Origin: a virus
Virus record (IMG/VR): IMGVR_UViG_3300050821_004113
Span: 1 to 42,137 of that record
Length of the DNA: 42,137 bases
Reading direction: 5' to 3' (one strand)
Shown: positions 22,167-30,556 of the stretch, in pieces
Numbering within the stretch: position 1 is the first letter of the stretch
Layout of the letters: each line of letters begins with the position of its first letter
The notes under the pieces: model-generated
The model's database searches: none
Told to the model about the DNA's origin: nothing
What the model saw: the letters and a program-made list of their open reading frames with translations, nothing else
Made by a program: the position numbers and the translations under genes

Positions 22167-23914
22167 TGTTTGAGGGGGTATCGACCTCAATAGTCGGCCC
22201 TTCATACCAAGCTCCCATGACTCTGCAAGATGCAGAGGATGCAATCAACTGGTACTTGGAGGTTGCCGAGGTAGATGGCGCCAAAGAGCCCATAGCGATG
22301 CTGGGGGCTCCAGGATTGAATACGGTACTGACTACCACTACAGGGCCGGTTCGTGGCCTGTGGTGGCTCCCCGGCAGCCAGCAGGCATTGGCGGTGGTAG
22401 CTCAATATTGCTATCTCATCACGATTCTGGTTCCTGGCACTGCCACGACTGAAGCGGTCCTGGGATCATCCTTGATTGGAACATTGCTGACCAATGCCGG
22501 CCCGGTCTCGATGAGAGATAACGGAGTCATCCAGAACAATGAAGGTGGATTTGTTCTGATCGTAGATGGGCTCTACGCCTATTACTATCGGATGTCGGGA
22601 GCGGGAACGATCTCCTTTACAGGAGGGGTTCAATCAGGCCAGACGGTCATATCTCTGCCTTCAACGATTCCCTATGGATTGGTGATCGGAACAGCCACGA
22701 CGCTGACCGATACTTCTGGGTACATTCCGCCAGGGTCATTGTTCAACTTTGTTGATTACAATACTCCTGCACTGGGAATGAGTCTTCCGGCAACGGGTAC
22801 GAATCCTGCTGAAACGATCACTTTGACTATTCCGGCTTTCGGACAGATCTTGGATCCTGGTTTGGTATCAATGTCGAATCTGGCCTTCATCGAAGGATGG
22901 CTGATCGGAAATGAAGTCAACACTCGCACATTCGTTACGACAGGGCCTACACCCTATACGCTTTTGTTTCCTCCTTCTTTCTTCGCGCTTAAAGATTCGA
23001 GTACGGACAACCTCGTAACGCTGCAGGAAAACAACCGTGAATTGTGGCTTGTCGGAGAGCGAACCTCAGAGGTTTGGTACAACAGTGGACTCACTAATTT
23101 CAGCTTCTCTCGAATACCTGGGGTTGGACCCCAAATCGGATGTGCTGCGAAATACAGCATCAGCCGTCTTGGTCCGTCTTTGGTATGGCTTGCCAAGAAC
23201 GAACAAGGAGAGAACTTCGTAGTAGCCACCGATCAGTATGGCTGGGATCGCATCTCAAATCATGCAATGGATCATGCAATAGCCTCCTATCCTGTGACTT
23301 CAGATGCCATTGGGTATTCGTATGAGGAAGATGGGCACCTGTTCTATGTCCTGATTTTCCCCACGGCCGATGTGACATGGTGTTATGACGCCACGGTTTC
23401 CAATCAGTTGAAGAAACCCAGCTGGCACAAACGTCTGTCGTGGAACTCATCGACCGGGCAGTTCCATCGGCATCTGTCCAATTGCTACATGGACTTCGCG
23501 GATATGCGGATCGTAGGGGATTATCAGAATGGGAATCTGTATCAGATGTCCCGCTCCTATTATACCGATGCGGGAGCGATCTTAAGAGCTGTCAGAAGAT
23601 CAAAGCATGTCTGGCAGAAAGGCAATCGACAGCGATTGTTCTTCGCCCAGCTTCAGGTGGAATTCACTCCGGGAGTGGGGTTACAGACAGGCCAAGGGTC
23701 CAATCCTCAATGCATGCTTCGATGGAGCGATGACGGTGGATTTACGTGGACCACCGAACAATGGGTCACCATTGGCGCAGCGGGAGAAACGCGAAACCGT
23801 GCCATCTGGTATCTGTTGGGCGAATCCCGTGATCGGGTGTGGGAGATCAGCTTCACCGATCCTGTAGCGCGGGACATCATCGGTTCTACTGTGTATGTAG
23901 AGGCGGCTGCGTGA
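22166..23914 (+). CDS. DNA stabilization / tail needle-base protein, P22 gp10-like (582 aa)
   Basis: N-terminal SIVGPSYQAPMTLQDAEDAINWYLEVAEVDGAKEPIAMLGAPGL is the gp10-family signature. A predicted beta-propeller follows, with VRGLWWLPGSQQALAVV, MRDNGVIQNNEGGFVLIVDG, LVTLQENNRELWLVGERTSEVWYN and GCAAKYSISRLGPSLVWLAKNEQG. The length is above P22 gp10 (472 aa). In P22, hexameric gp10 plugs the tail after packaging. ATG 22166 overlaps the HNH stop. Confidence 0.87.
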   Translation: MFEGVSTSIVGPSYQAPMTLQDAEDAINWYLEVAEVDGAKEPIAMLGAPGLNTVLTTTTGPVRGLWWLPGSQQALAVVAQYCYLITILVPGTATTEAVLGSSLIGTLLTNAGPVSMRDNGVIQNNEGGFVLIVDGLYAYYYRMSGAGTISFTGGVQSGQTVISLPSTIPYGLVIGTATTLTDTSGYIPPGSLFNFVDYNTPALGMSLPATGTNPAETITLTIPAFGQILDPGLVSMSNLAFIEGWLIGNEVNTRTFVTTGPTPYTLLFPPSFFALKDSSTDNLVTLQENNRELWLVGERTSEVWYNSGLTNFSFSRIPGVGPQIGCAAKYSISRLGPSLVWLAKNEQGENFVVATDQYGWDRISNHAMDHAIASYPVTSDAIGYSYEEDGHLFYVLIFPTADVTWCYDATVSNQLKKPSWHKRLSWNSSTGQFHRHLSNCYMDFADMRIVGDYQNGNLYQMSRSYYTDAGAILRAVRRSKHVWQKGNRQRLFFAQLQVEFTPGVGLQTGQGSNPQCMLRWSDDGGFTWTTEQWVTIGAAGETRNRAIWYLLGESRDRVWEISFTDPVARDIIGSTVYVEAAA

Positions 23915-24243
23915 TTCAGAAACGCGGGATACCTACCTACGAGCAGCCTTTGCAGACAGGGGGCAATATGTCGGCCTCCTGGCGGCGATGGTTTCACGAT
24001 ATCGAGGTCGGAACTCCCCCTGCGAATGAAGTACAAGTTACCGTTACTGCATCCCCATTTTCGTATCAGGCACCTTCTAGGGGAGCAATCATCATCAATG
24101 GTGGCAGCGTATCAAAGGTCGCTTTCACAAGAGCTGGAACATATACCACGGGTCAGACCTCTGGAATGTTTTCAGTCTCACTCGGAGATATTCTGGTTGT
24201 GACCTACGCCTCAGCTCCCTCGATTACCTTTATTCCATCATGA
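23911..24243 (+). CDS. Small tail-associated protein (110 aa)
   Basis: GTG 23911 by GTGA overlap with the gp10-like stop. N-terminal GIPTYEQPLQTGGNMSASWRRWFHDIEVG, then a short beta domain with VQVTVTASPFSYQAPSRGAIIINGGSVSKVAFTR. Phage proteins beginning SASWxRWF are often short virion or tail accessories; no firm function. Coupled to the next gene by ATGA. Confidence 0.66.
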   Translation: MIQKRGIPTYEQPLQTGGNMSASWRRWFHDIEVGTPPANEVQVTVTASPFSYQAPSRGAIIINGGSVSKVAFTRAGTYTTGQTSGMFSVSLGDILVVTYASAPSITFIPS

Positions 24244-24842
24244 AAGTTCTAGTGGTGGATGACTTTGTGAGAAATCCGGACGAGGTGAGGCAGTCCGCAT
24301 TGATATCAGGGTTTGGAACCTGGCATCCCACCAATACGATTCTCGCCTATGAGAACTATGACGGGGTGAACATCAACGGCAAACACTCGACATTGATCAA
24401 AGCGCTGACAGATTCCATGGGATGCTCGATCTATCCGGAAAGCATGATCTTTCGAGTAACGGGAGAAAAATCCGATCCATCGAGGATTCATTCTGATCGG
24501 ATGTTCGGGATGTACTCCTGCATCGTCTATCTCTCCAGGGAATACGAGGCTTCTGGAACCGGCTTTTATCAGAACATCAGGACTGGATCATGTGAAATGC
24601 CTGCTGTTGGCAGCGTGGTAGGAACTGCTGAGTTCGATCTATTGAAGAGTGAAATGGATGAAGCGAACGAGAAAGACTGGAAGCAAGTGCATTACGTGGA
24701 AGGAAAATACAACCGGGCTTTGATCTTCAAAGCACCCCTTTATCATGCCCGCATACCTAAATTCGGCAAAGGGACGACTCCGGAGGATTCTCGAATGATC
24801 TGGGTGTGCCATTTTGACGTGGGGGGCATTGGCTGTGTTTGA
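24240..24842 (+). CDS. 2OG-Fe(II) oxygenase-like protein, DUF6445 type (200 aa)
   Basis: ATG 24240. The double-stranded beta-helix iron site is visible: H84-S-D86 (RIHSDRMFGMYSCIVYLS), with the distal His in LYHARIPKFGKG (H169) and a basic residue (R172) for 2-oxoglutarate just after. GTGFYQNI and YNRALIFKAP fit the family. Such enzymes hydroxylate proteins or small molecules using O2 and 2-oxoglutarate. Its place among tail and ejection genes suggests either virion-protein hydroxylation or a carried-in function; the substrate is unknown. Confidence 0.75.
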   Translation: MKVLVVDDFVRNPDEVRQSALISGFGTWHPTNTILAYENYDGVNINGKHSTLIKALTDSMGCSIYPESMIFRVTGEKSDPSRIHSDRMFGMYSCIVYLSREYEASGTGFYQNIRTGSCEMPAVGSVVGTAEFDLLKSEMDEANEKDWKQVHYVEGKYNRALIFKAPLYHARIPKFGKGTTPEDSRMIWVCHFDVGGIGCV

Positions 24843-25638
24843 GGGATGGGTTGCCGGCGCCGCAATAGGTACAGCAGTCGCAGGTATAGGAGGGGCTGCC
24901 ATAGAGGGAAGTGCGGCCTCTGGGGCTGCGCAGACGCAAGCCAATGCTGCCACGAACGCGCAGAACATCTCAGAGCAGGAATTCAACACCATAACAGGGC
25001 AAGAGCAGCCCTTTATGAATGCGGGCTATGGAGCCCTCTCGACGCTCAATCAGGATCTGGGGACAGCGCCCAATAATGGCACTGGCGCTCCTGGTTCTTA
25101 TGGTTCACTGACGCAGCCATTCAACGCCTCGGACTTCCAATCGCTTTCCCCGGCCTATCAGTTCCAGTTGCAACAGGGACAGCAGGGAGTACTGAATCAG
25201 GATGCTTCCGGCCAAGGCGCATTGTCGGGCGCCACGATGAAGGATCTGATCGGCTACAATCAGAACTATGCGAATACCTCATTCAACAATGCTTTCAACC
25301 AGTATCAGACGCAAAACCAGAACGTCTATAACCGCCTGCAAGGCATTGCCGGATTGGGGCAGGCTGCGGCTTCCAACACGGGGGCTCAGGGTACGGCTCT
25401 TGCGGGACAGGCTGCGCAGTCTGCTACGAATGTAGGCACCGCACAGGCGGCAGGACAGATCGGAGTGGCCAATGCTGCGGCCGGAGGATTGTCGAGTTTG
25501 AGCGCTCTGCCATGGCTGTATGGGAACCCTGGTGGTAATGGAGGCATCGGAACAGGCTTAGGGGGTAGCACGAGCCTGACTAACCCACTTGCCGGCGCGA
25601 GCTTCAATTCAACTGGCTACGATCCCGCGGCAGATTAA
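24835..25638 (+). CDS. Ejection / DNA transfer protein 1 (267 aa)
   Basis: GTG 24835 overlaps the previous stop; TTG 24814 is the alternative. It begins with a Gly/Ala membrane-active stretch (VAGAAIGTAVAGIGGAAIEGSAASGAA) and continues Gln/Asn/Ala-rich and helical (FQLQQGQQGVLNQDASGQGALSG, YNQNYANTSFNNAFNQYQTQ). This is the look of podovirus ejection proteins and of the T7 and P22 pilot proteins. Gene order gp10-ejection-spike agrees. Named by order and composition, not by a domain. Confidence 0.72.
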   Translation: MFEGWVAGAAIGTAVAGIGGAAIEGSAASGAAQTQANAATNAQNISEQEFNTITGQEQPFMNAGYGALSTLNQDLGTAPNNGTGAPGSYGSLTQPFNASDFQSLSPAYQFQLQQGQQGVLNQDASGQGALSGATMKDLIGYNQNYANTSFNNAFNQYQTQNQNVYNRLQGIAGLGQAAASNTGAQGTALAGQAAQSATNVGTAQAAGQIGVANAAAGGLSSLSALPWLYGNPGGNGGIGTGLGGSTSLTNPLAGASFNSTGYDPAAD

Positions 25639-25647
25639 GGAGCCCAG

Positions 25648-27006
25648 ATGCCGGATATGATTCCAGTTGGAAATACAGGGGTCCAGCCTGATCCCCTGGG
25701 CTCCATTTCCAAAATAATTGGATTGCAATCCGCTCAGGTCGGTTTGCAGCAGCAAAGACAGAACCTCCAAACCGGACAGTATCAACAGCAAGCCGCACAG
25801 GCCGGAGCCCAGCAGGAACAGCAGAAGAACGCCGAATATCAGGCGGCGCAGAAAGTCGCGGTTCAAGGAGCCCAGTCAGGAAAATATACGAATGCTGATG
25901 GTTCCTTGAATCGCCAGCAGCTGGCCGATGATATTACGACCGTGGCGCCTACTTATGGCCAGGGGATTGCCGGACAGCTTTTGTCGCAGGCCAATGAGAT
26001 CATATCGAATAAGCAGGCGGTTCAGAATCTGACGACTGATAAGCGTGCGATCATCGGCAACACATTGGGATCTTTGGCCGGCGATCCTACGGTGGATCAA
26101 TCCAAGGTGATCAACGGACTTGAGGCGCTACGCCAGCAGTATCCGGATGACAAACAGATGAGCCGGATGCTGCAAAGCCTAGGGGGGGCGATTCCACCGG
26201 GTGCCGGAGGCCCTCAGTTGCAGCAGATCTTGAATTCTGCCGCATCCTCTATGACTGCCAAACCTTCTATACAACCCGGAACGAATGCCGCCAGTCAGAA
26301 TATCAACCGAGGTACATTCAGCGGCCAGATGACGCTGCCCGGAGGCAGTGCGCCTAATCCGACAGGTCCACAAGTCGCAGCTCAGGCCACTACTCAGACT
26401 GGCGCTTCTGCTGGAGATAATGCTCGGTTCAATCAGATCTCCGAGGACAATCAGCGCGGTCAGTCCATGCTTGCTCTATCCCAGCAAGTAGGAAATCTTG
26501 CAGATCAGGTTCGCACTGGCAAACTCTCAGGAGAATGGGCCAATCGACTTGCTGTGCTGCAGCAAGACAACCCCGGTATTACTGCGCGACAGATGTTGGG
26601 TAAATATGCCGCTCAGCTTAAAACCATGGCTGAGTCAGGAGCTTCAACTGATGCAGAACGCTCGACTGTGGAAGCGGGCATGCCCAATCCTGACAATATG
26701 GATCCTGCAGCAGTCAAGGAAGCCGCTCAGTATGTAGGCGGAATGGGAGCCATGCGCAACGCGCGAGACCAGGTAGCCTTTCAGTACATCCAGAAAAATG
26801 GCAGTACGGCAGGACTTCGGGCTGTGGATGACCAATTCATGCAACATGCGGATCCTTTTGTTTATACCTATAAGTCTTTGCCGGCCGGCTCGGAAAGGCA
26901 GCAGTTCCTACTCAAACGATTCGGGGATGGTTCCAAGATCACAAATCAGGCCGGTCTGCAGCAATTCCTGGATCAGCAAAGCATCGTGAAGCACTATGGC
27001 GGATAG
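25648..27006 (+). CDS. Ejection / internal virion protein 2 (452 aa)
   Basis: ATG 25648 after AAGGAG. Strongly Gln/Ala-rich N-terminal coiled region (IIGLQSAQVGLQQQRQNLQTG, QQQAAQAGAQQEQQKN), then helical parts and a C-terminal segment (QFLLKRFGDGSKITNQAGLQQFLDQQSIVKHYGG). The second of three such proteins, matching the usual set of three pilot proteins in P22-like phages. It overlaps the next gene by 11 nt. Confidence 0.74.
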   Translation: MPDMIPVGNTGVQPDPLGSISKIIGLQSAQVGLQQQRQNLQTGQYQQQAAQAGAQQEQQKNAEYQAAQKVAVQGAQSGKYTNADGSLNRQQLADDITTVAPTYGQGIAGQLLSQANEIISNKQAVQNLTTDKRAIIGNTLGSLAGDPTVDQSKVINGLEALRQQYPDDKQMSRMLQSLGGAIPPGAGGPQLQQILNSAASSMTAKPSIQPGTNAASQNINRGTFSGQMTLPGGSAPNPTGPQVAAQATTQTGASAGDNARFNQISEDNQRGQSMLALSQQVGNLADQVRTGKLSGEWANRLAVLQQDNPGITARQMLGKYAAQLKTMAESGASTDAERSTVEAGMPNPDNMDPAAVKEAAQYVGGMGAMRNARDQVAFQYIQKNGSTAGLRAVDDQFMQHADPFVYTYKSLPAGSERQQFLLKRFGDGSKITNQAGLQQFLDQQSIVKHYGG

Positions 27007-28603
27007 CACTGGGGATCCGGATGCCGATGCGGTTTTGGGTATTGGCGCTTCCTCGGCGCCTATCCCCATTACAGCCTCTACGGGCGATCCGGATGCAGAT
27101 GCCGTTCTGCATATGACTGCTACCGGAACGGTTCCTGCCAAGGGCTATACGGCGAAACTAGCGGCAGCAGGAGAGGCTTTTGATAAAGCTGCTGGAAGCG
27201 GCTTGACTGGCATTGGGAATACTATTGCTGCTGCTCTAGATGTTGGAACCCATATGGCCACCAGTGTGGCTGGGGATGTTGCTGGGGCGGCTACATCAAT
27301 CTTTTCCCAGAATCCACAAAAAGGCGCTGCAGTCCAGAAAGCCATTGCGGATGTGGGAGCACCCACTACGCCAGCCGGGAAGGCTGCTGAACAGTACGTC
27401 GGAGCACTGACTTCTCCGGTAGGAGAATTATTGCATGCTCCGGTGGCATTTCTACAGGAAGGCGGACATCCGATTGCTGCCCAAACAGTGCAGGCCGGTG
27501 AAGATCTATTGCCGGCAGCTTTGGGTGGTAAAGAAGCTGATACTGCCAGGTTGGCATCTCGCGCAAGTGCTGTGGATCTTTTGAACAAAGAAGGTATTCC
27601 GACATCGATCGCGCAATCCACTGGGTCCAAACTCGCTCAGCATATTGAACGGGCGAGTGCCATGACAGGGGATTCAGCGGCAGAGTTTGCCGGACAGCAG
27701 GCAAATGGATTTAACCAAGCTGTTCTGCGGCGAATCGGGGTGATGGATCCTGATGTCACCGCTGCTACACCAGATGTTATGGCAGATGCTAAAGCCAAGA
27801 TCGTAGGTGTGATGAACGATGTGGCCACACGCAATCATCCGGCCTTTGATCCACAGTTGCAATCTGACATACAGTCGATTCGAGCGGATGCAATGAGGCA
27901 ATTACCGGCCAGCGATGCTAGACCGTTGGAAGCAAATCTCGATGATATCGAAGCCAATGCTAAGGCAAATGGCGGAAATTTGGATGGGACCTTCGTTCAG
28001 AAGGTTCGATCCAATATCAGTGCTTTGAGAATGAATCCTGGAACTGCTCCATTGGCGGCTGACTTACAGGATGCATTGGATAATGCAGTTCAGAGAACTG
28101 CCACTGCAACCGGCAATCAGGCAGATGTAGCGGCACTCACCAAAGCACGGGCTCAATACCGGGCCATGAAACAGATTGAGCCCGCAATTGATCCATCTAC
28201 TGGAGACATCAGCCCATTGCGTCTTATGAGTTCCCTGACGGTCAAATCAAACCGACCCCAAGCATTGTATGGAGTGGGAGATCAGAGCCTCATGGATCTT
28301 GCGAGGGCCGCAAAACAAGTACTGCCAGACAGGCTTGGAAATTCTGGCACTGCCGAAAGAATGGTTGGGCCATTGGGAGCAATTGAGACTTTGGGAAGCG
28401 GGGAACCATTCAAGGCTGGAGTGAAACTGGCTGCCGGGACTTTGGGGCTCAATACGCTTGGGAAAGCGATGAGAGGCCAAGGATTGCCTGGCTTGGCAGC
28501 AAAAGGCATCGGAGCAGTAAGTGGTCCTATCGGCGCAGTAGTCAAGCCAGCAGCCAAAGGCTCCATTGCTGGACTCATCGAATCCAACGCAGGACAGCAA
28601 TGA
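26996..28603 (+). CDS. Ejection / internal virion protein 3 (535 aa)
   Basis: ATG 26996. The N-terminus has a duplicated STGDPDADAVL motif (residues ~4-14 and ~28-38) separated by SSAPIPITA. Long alanine-rich helices follow, with a central LNKEGIPTSIAQSTGSKLAQHIER region resembling large ejected proteins. The C-terminus is Gly/Ala/Pro-rich (LPGLAAKGIGAVSGPIGAVV). Likely part of the trans-envelope channel formed at DNA injection, by analogy with P22 gp16/gp20/gp7. No enzymatic motif seen. Confidence 0.73.
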   Translation: MADSTGDPDADAVLGIGASSAPIPITASTGDPDADAVLHMTATGTVPAKGYTAKLAAAGEAFDKAAGSGLTGIGNTIAAALDVGTHMATSVAGDVAGAATSIFSQNPQKGAAVQKAIADVGAPTTPAGKAAEQYVGALTSPVGELLHAPVAFLQEGGHPIAAQTVQAGEDLLPAALGGKEADTARLASRASAVDLLNKEGIPTSIAQSTGSKLAQHIERASAMTGDSAAEFAGQQANGFNQAVLRRIGVMDPDVTAATPDVMADAKAKIVGVMNDVATRNHPAFDPQLQSDIQSIRADAMRQLPASDARPLEANLDDIEANAKANGGNLDGTFVQKVRSNISALRMNPGTAPLAADLQDALDNAVQRTATATGNQADVAALTKARAQYRAMKQIEPAIDPSTGDISPLRLMSSLTVKSNRPQALYGVGDQSLMDLARAAKQVLPDRLGNSGTAERMVGPLGAIETLGSGEPFKAGVKLAAGTLGLNTLGKAMRGQGLPGLAAKGIGAVSGPIGAVVKPAAKGSIAGLIESNAGQQ

Positions 28604-28669
28604 CTACTTGGTTCGACCGCCTTGGCAGTACAGAAACAGCAGAACGAATACGATGATTCCGATGATCAT
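28604..28669 (-). CDS. Possible antisense membrane micropeptide (21 aa)
   Basis: The 28604-28711 gap between ejection and fibre genes has no convincing plus-strand gene, only short peptides of 18 and 20 aa. On the minus strand ATG 28669 opens MIIGIIVFVLLFLYC-QGGRTK, an almost ideal single transmembrane helix, with TTGACA at 28705-28700 upstream but a weak -10. It is surrounded by plus-strand genes, so expression is uncertain. Confidence 0.25.
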   Translation of the reverse strand: MIIGIIVFVLLFLYCQGGRTK

Positions 28670-28711
28670 GACTGACTGTCTCATACAGCAGGGACTGGAT
28701 GTCAATACTGT

Positions 28712-30556
28712 ATGACGACTTATACATTAAGTCCTACTGGGATTGCTAAATTCTTCGATAACTCAGGGGCACCCCTTGCTTATGGTCAACTGACGACTTG
28801 GGAAGCCGGGACCACAACTCCCATTGCGACATATTCAAACTATGCCGGAGCCATTAACACCAATCCGATCATCCTGAGTGCCAGGGGAGAATGCTCATTA
28901 TGGCTGCTACCGAATGTCGCATACAAGCTGTCGCTGACTGATGCGAATGGAAACCTGATCTCAGGTTACCCCGTCGATCAGATCATCAATAGCCAGCTTC
29001 TGACGCTTTATGGAGGGGTTGATTTCGGCTCACCCAATGCCTACGAGATCACCTATTCGGCCCCCTACACCAGTTACACGGCCGGCAATCCGGTCATCTA
29101 TTTCATTGCGAGCAACAGTAATACCGGCCCATCGACCATCAATGTCAATGGACTTGGAATAGTCCCTATCGTCAATCCGAACGGATCTCCACTCACGGCA
29201 GGGCAGATCGTCAACAATCAGATGGTGCAGATCGTCTGGCAGAACGGTCAATTTATTCTCACCTCCATAGGAGCAACCACAGGATTGAATATCGGAACAT
29301 TCGGTGCTGAAGCTTCTATTGCGGCGGCGAATGTCACTGATTTGGGATCAACCGGCAGTCATACGGTCAATGTGACCGGATCCTCCGTCATCACTTCCCT
29401 AGGGACTTCAGCATCGATCAACGCCCCGATATTCATGGTGAGATTCTCCGGAACCAATACCCTCACTTACAATGCAACCTCTCTGATCACGCCCTCCGGC
29501 ACTAGCATCAACGTGAACACCGGGGATGCAATGCTTGCGGAATATCTAGGATCTGGCAATTGGAAGATTCTCATATACCAAGGAACGCTGAACACCTCCC
29601 AGTACGTGGCCAGAACCACTCAAGGAACAACCACATCCAGCACTGCAATTACCATCGATACCCAGTTGCAATTGTCTTTGACAGCAACCGGGACCTACAT
29701 CGTTCAAGGCTGGATCAACGATGCTGGAGGCACCTCTTCAGGAGGTCTTTCAGGCGGCATCTATTACTCCGGGTCACTGCTGAATGGATACTGGTCATCC
29801 AATGGAGTAGGGACTTCAGTTACCACGGTTCCCCTCACAGCCATCGGGACAGCAGCAGAGATGCAGTCCGCTCAGACAGGCGTGGGATCCATGCCGATCA
29901 TAGGGATGATCCAGGCAACCTCTACGGGCACTTTATCGTTCAACTGGGCGCAGCATTCAAGTAATGCTACGGCCTCCGTGGTGAGTCCCGGGAGCTATCT
30001 GGAGGCTACTTACGTGACGAATATGGCCGGCGGATTCATCCCCGTTACTTATTCGTTCAACACTGCAGGATCTTTCACCTTCACCATTCCCACTGGAGCC
30101 ACGACGCTGACACTGGAAGCATGGGGTCCTTCTGGGGCAGGAAGTACAGCTGGCGGAGGCGGAGGTGGAGGGGGATCAGGCGGATATTGCAAAACGATCA
30201 TCACAGTCAGTGGAGATGGGGGAGAAACCATCAATTACACCGTGGGGATTTTAGGAACGACTTCCAGCGCTGCCACCAATTCCACCGTGACCAGCGGGAC
30301 ATTCTCCCTCACTACTATTACCGCAGGAGCGGGCGGCAATGCTTCAGGATCTACGGCCGGAGCGGCTGGAACGGCTACTGGGGGCACTACGACGAATACG
30401 GCCGGAAATGCAGGAGTCGCAGGAGGATCCGGAGGCACCGGAGGTGCTCCGATATTTGGAACCTACGGAGTAGGTCAACCCGGTGGCCAGGGATCACCCA
30501 CTCCCTATCCGGCATTCCCAGGCGGCAATGGACTTGTAGTGTTTCACTTCGCATGA
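28712..30556 (+). CDS. Tail fibre with glycine-rich C-terminus (614 aa)
   Basis: The N-terminal ~100 residues (YTLSPTGIAKFFDNSGAPLAYGQLTTWEAGTTTPIATY, ...NPIILSARGECSLWLLPNVAYKLSLTDANG) form the anchor domain shared with the next gene. Beta-rich shaft domains follow. The last ~150 residues open with FTFTIPTGATTLTLEAWGPSG and a Gly-run, then GNGLVVFHF at the very end: the glycine-rich tail-fibre tip domain. Likely attached to the tail machine and binding the host surface. The first part shows no enzymatic motif. ATGA links it to the spike gene. Confidence 0.84.
   Translation: MTTYTLSPTGIAKFFDNSGAPLAYGQLTTWEAGTTTPIATYSNYAGAINTNPIILSARGECSLWLLPNVAYKLSLTDANGNLISGYPVDQIINSQLLTLYGGVDFGSPNAYEITYSAPYTSYTAGNPVIYFIASNSNTGPSTINVNGLGIVPIVNPNGSPLTAGQIVNNQMVQIVWQNGQFILTSIGATTGLNIGTFGAEASIAAANVTDLGSTGSHTVNVTGSSVITSLGTSASINAPIFMVRFSGTNTLTYNATSLITPSGTSINVNTGDAMLAEYLGSGNWKILIYQGTLNTSQYVARTTQGTTTSSTAITIDTQLQLSLTATGTYIVQGWINDAGGTSSGGLSGGIYYSGSLLNGYWSSNGVGTSVTTVPLTAIGTAAEMQSAQTGVGSMPIIGMIQATSTGTLSFNWAQHSSNATASVVSPGSYLEATYVTNMAGGFIPVTYSFNTAGSFTFTIPTGATTLTLEAWGPSGAGSTAGGGGGGGGSGGYCKTIITVSGDGGETINYTVGILGTTSSAATNSTVTSGTFSLTTITAGAGGNASGSTAGAAGTATGGTTTNTAGNAGVAGGSGGTGGAPIFGTYGVGQPGGQGSPTPYPAFPGGNGLVVFHFA

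Noticed and set aside
27145-27630. 161-aa minus-strand ORF
   Set aside because: Antisense shadow of the alanine-rich ejection protein; no Shine-Dalgarno.
30121-30552. 144-residue N-terminal extension of the spike
   Set aside because: Arg/His-rich shadow of the glycine-rich fibre tip; ATG 30553 overlaps the fibre stop and begins the anchor domain.
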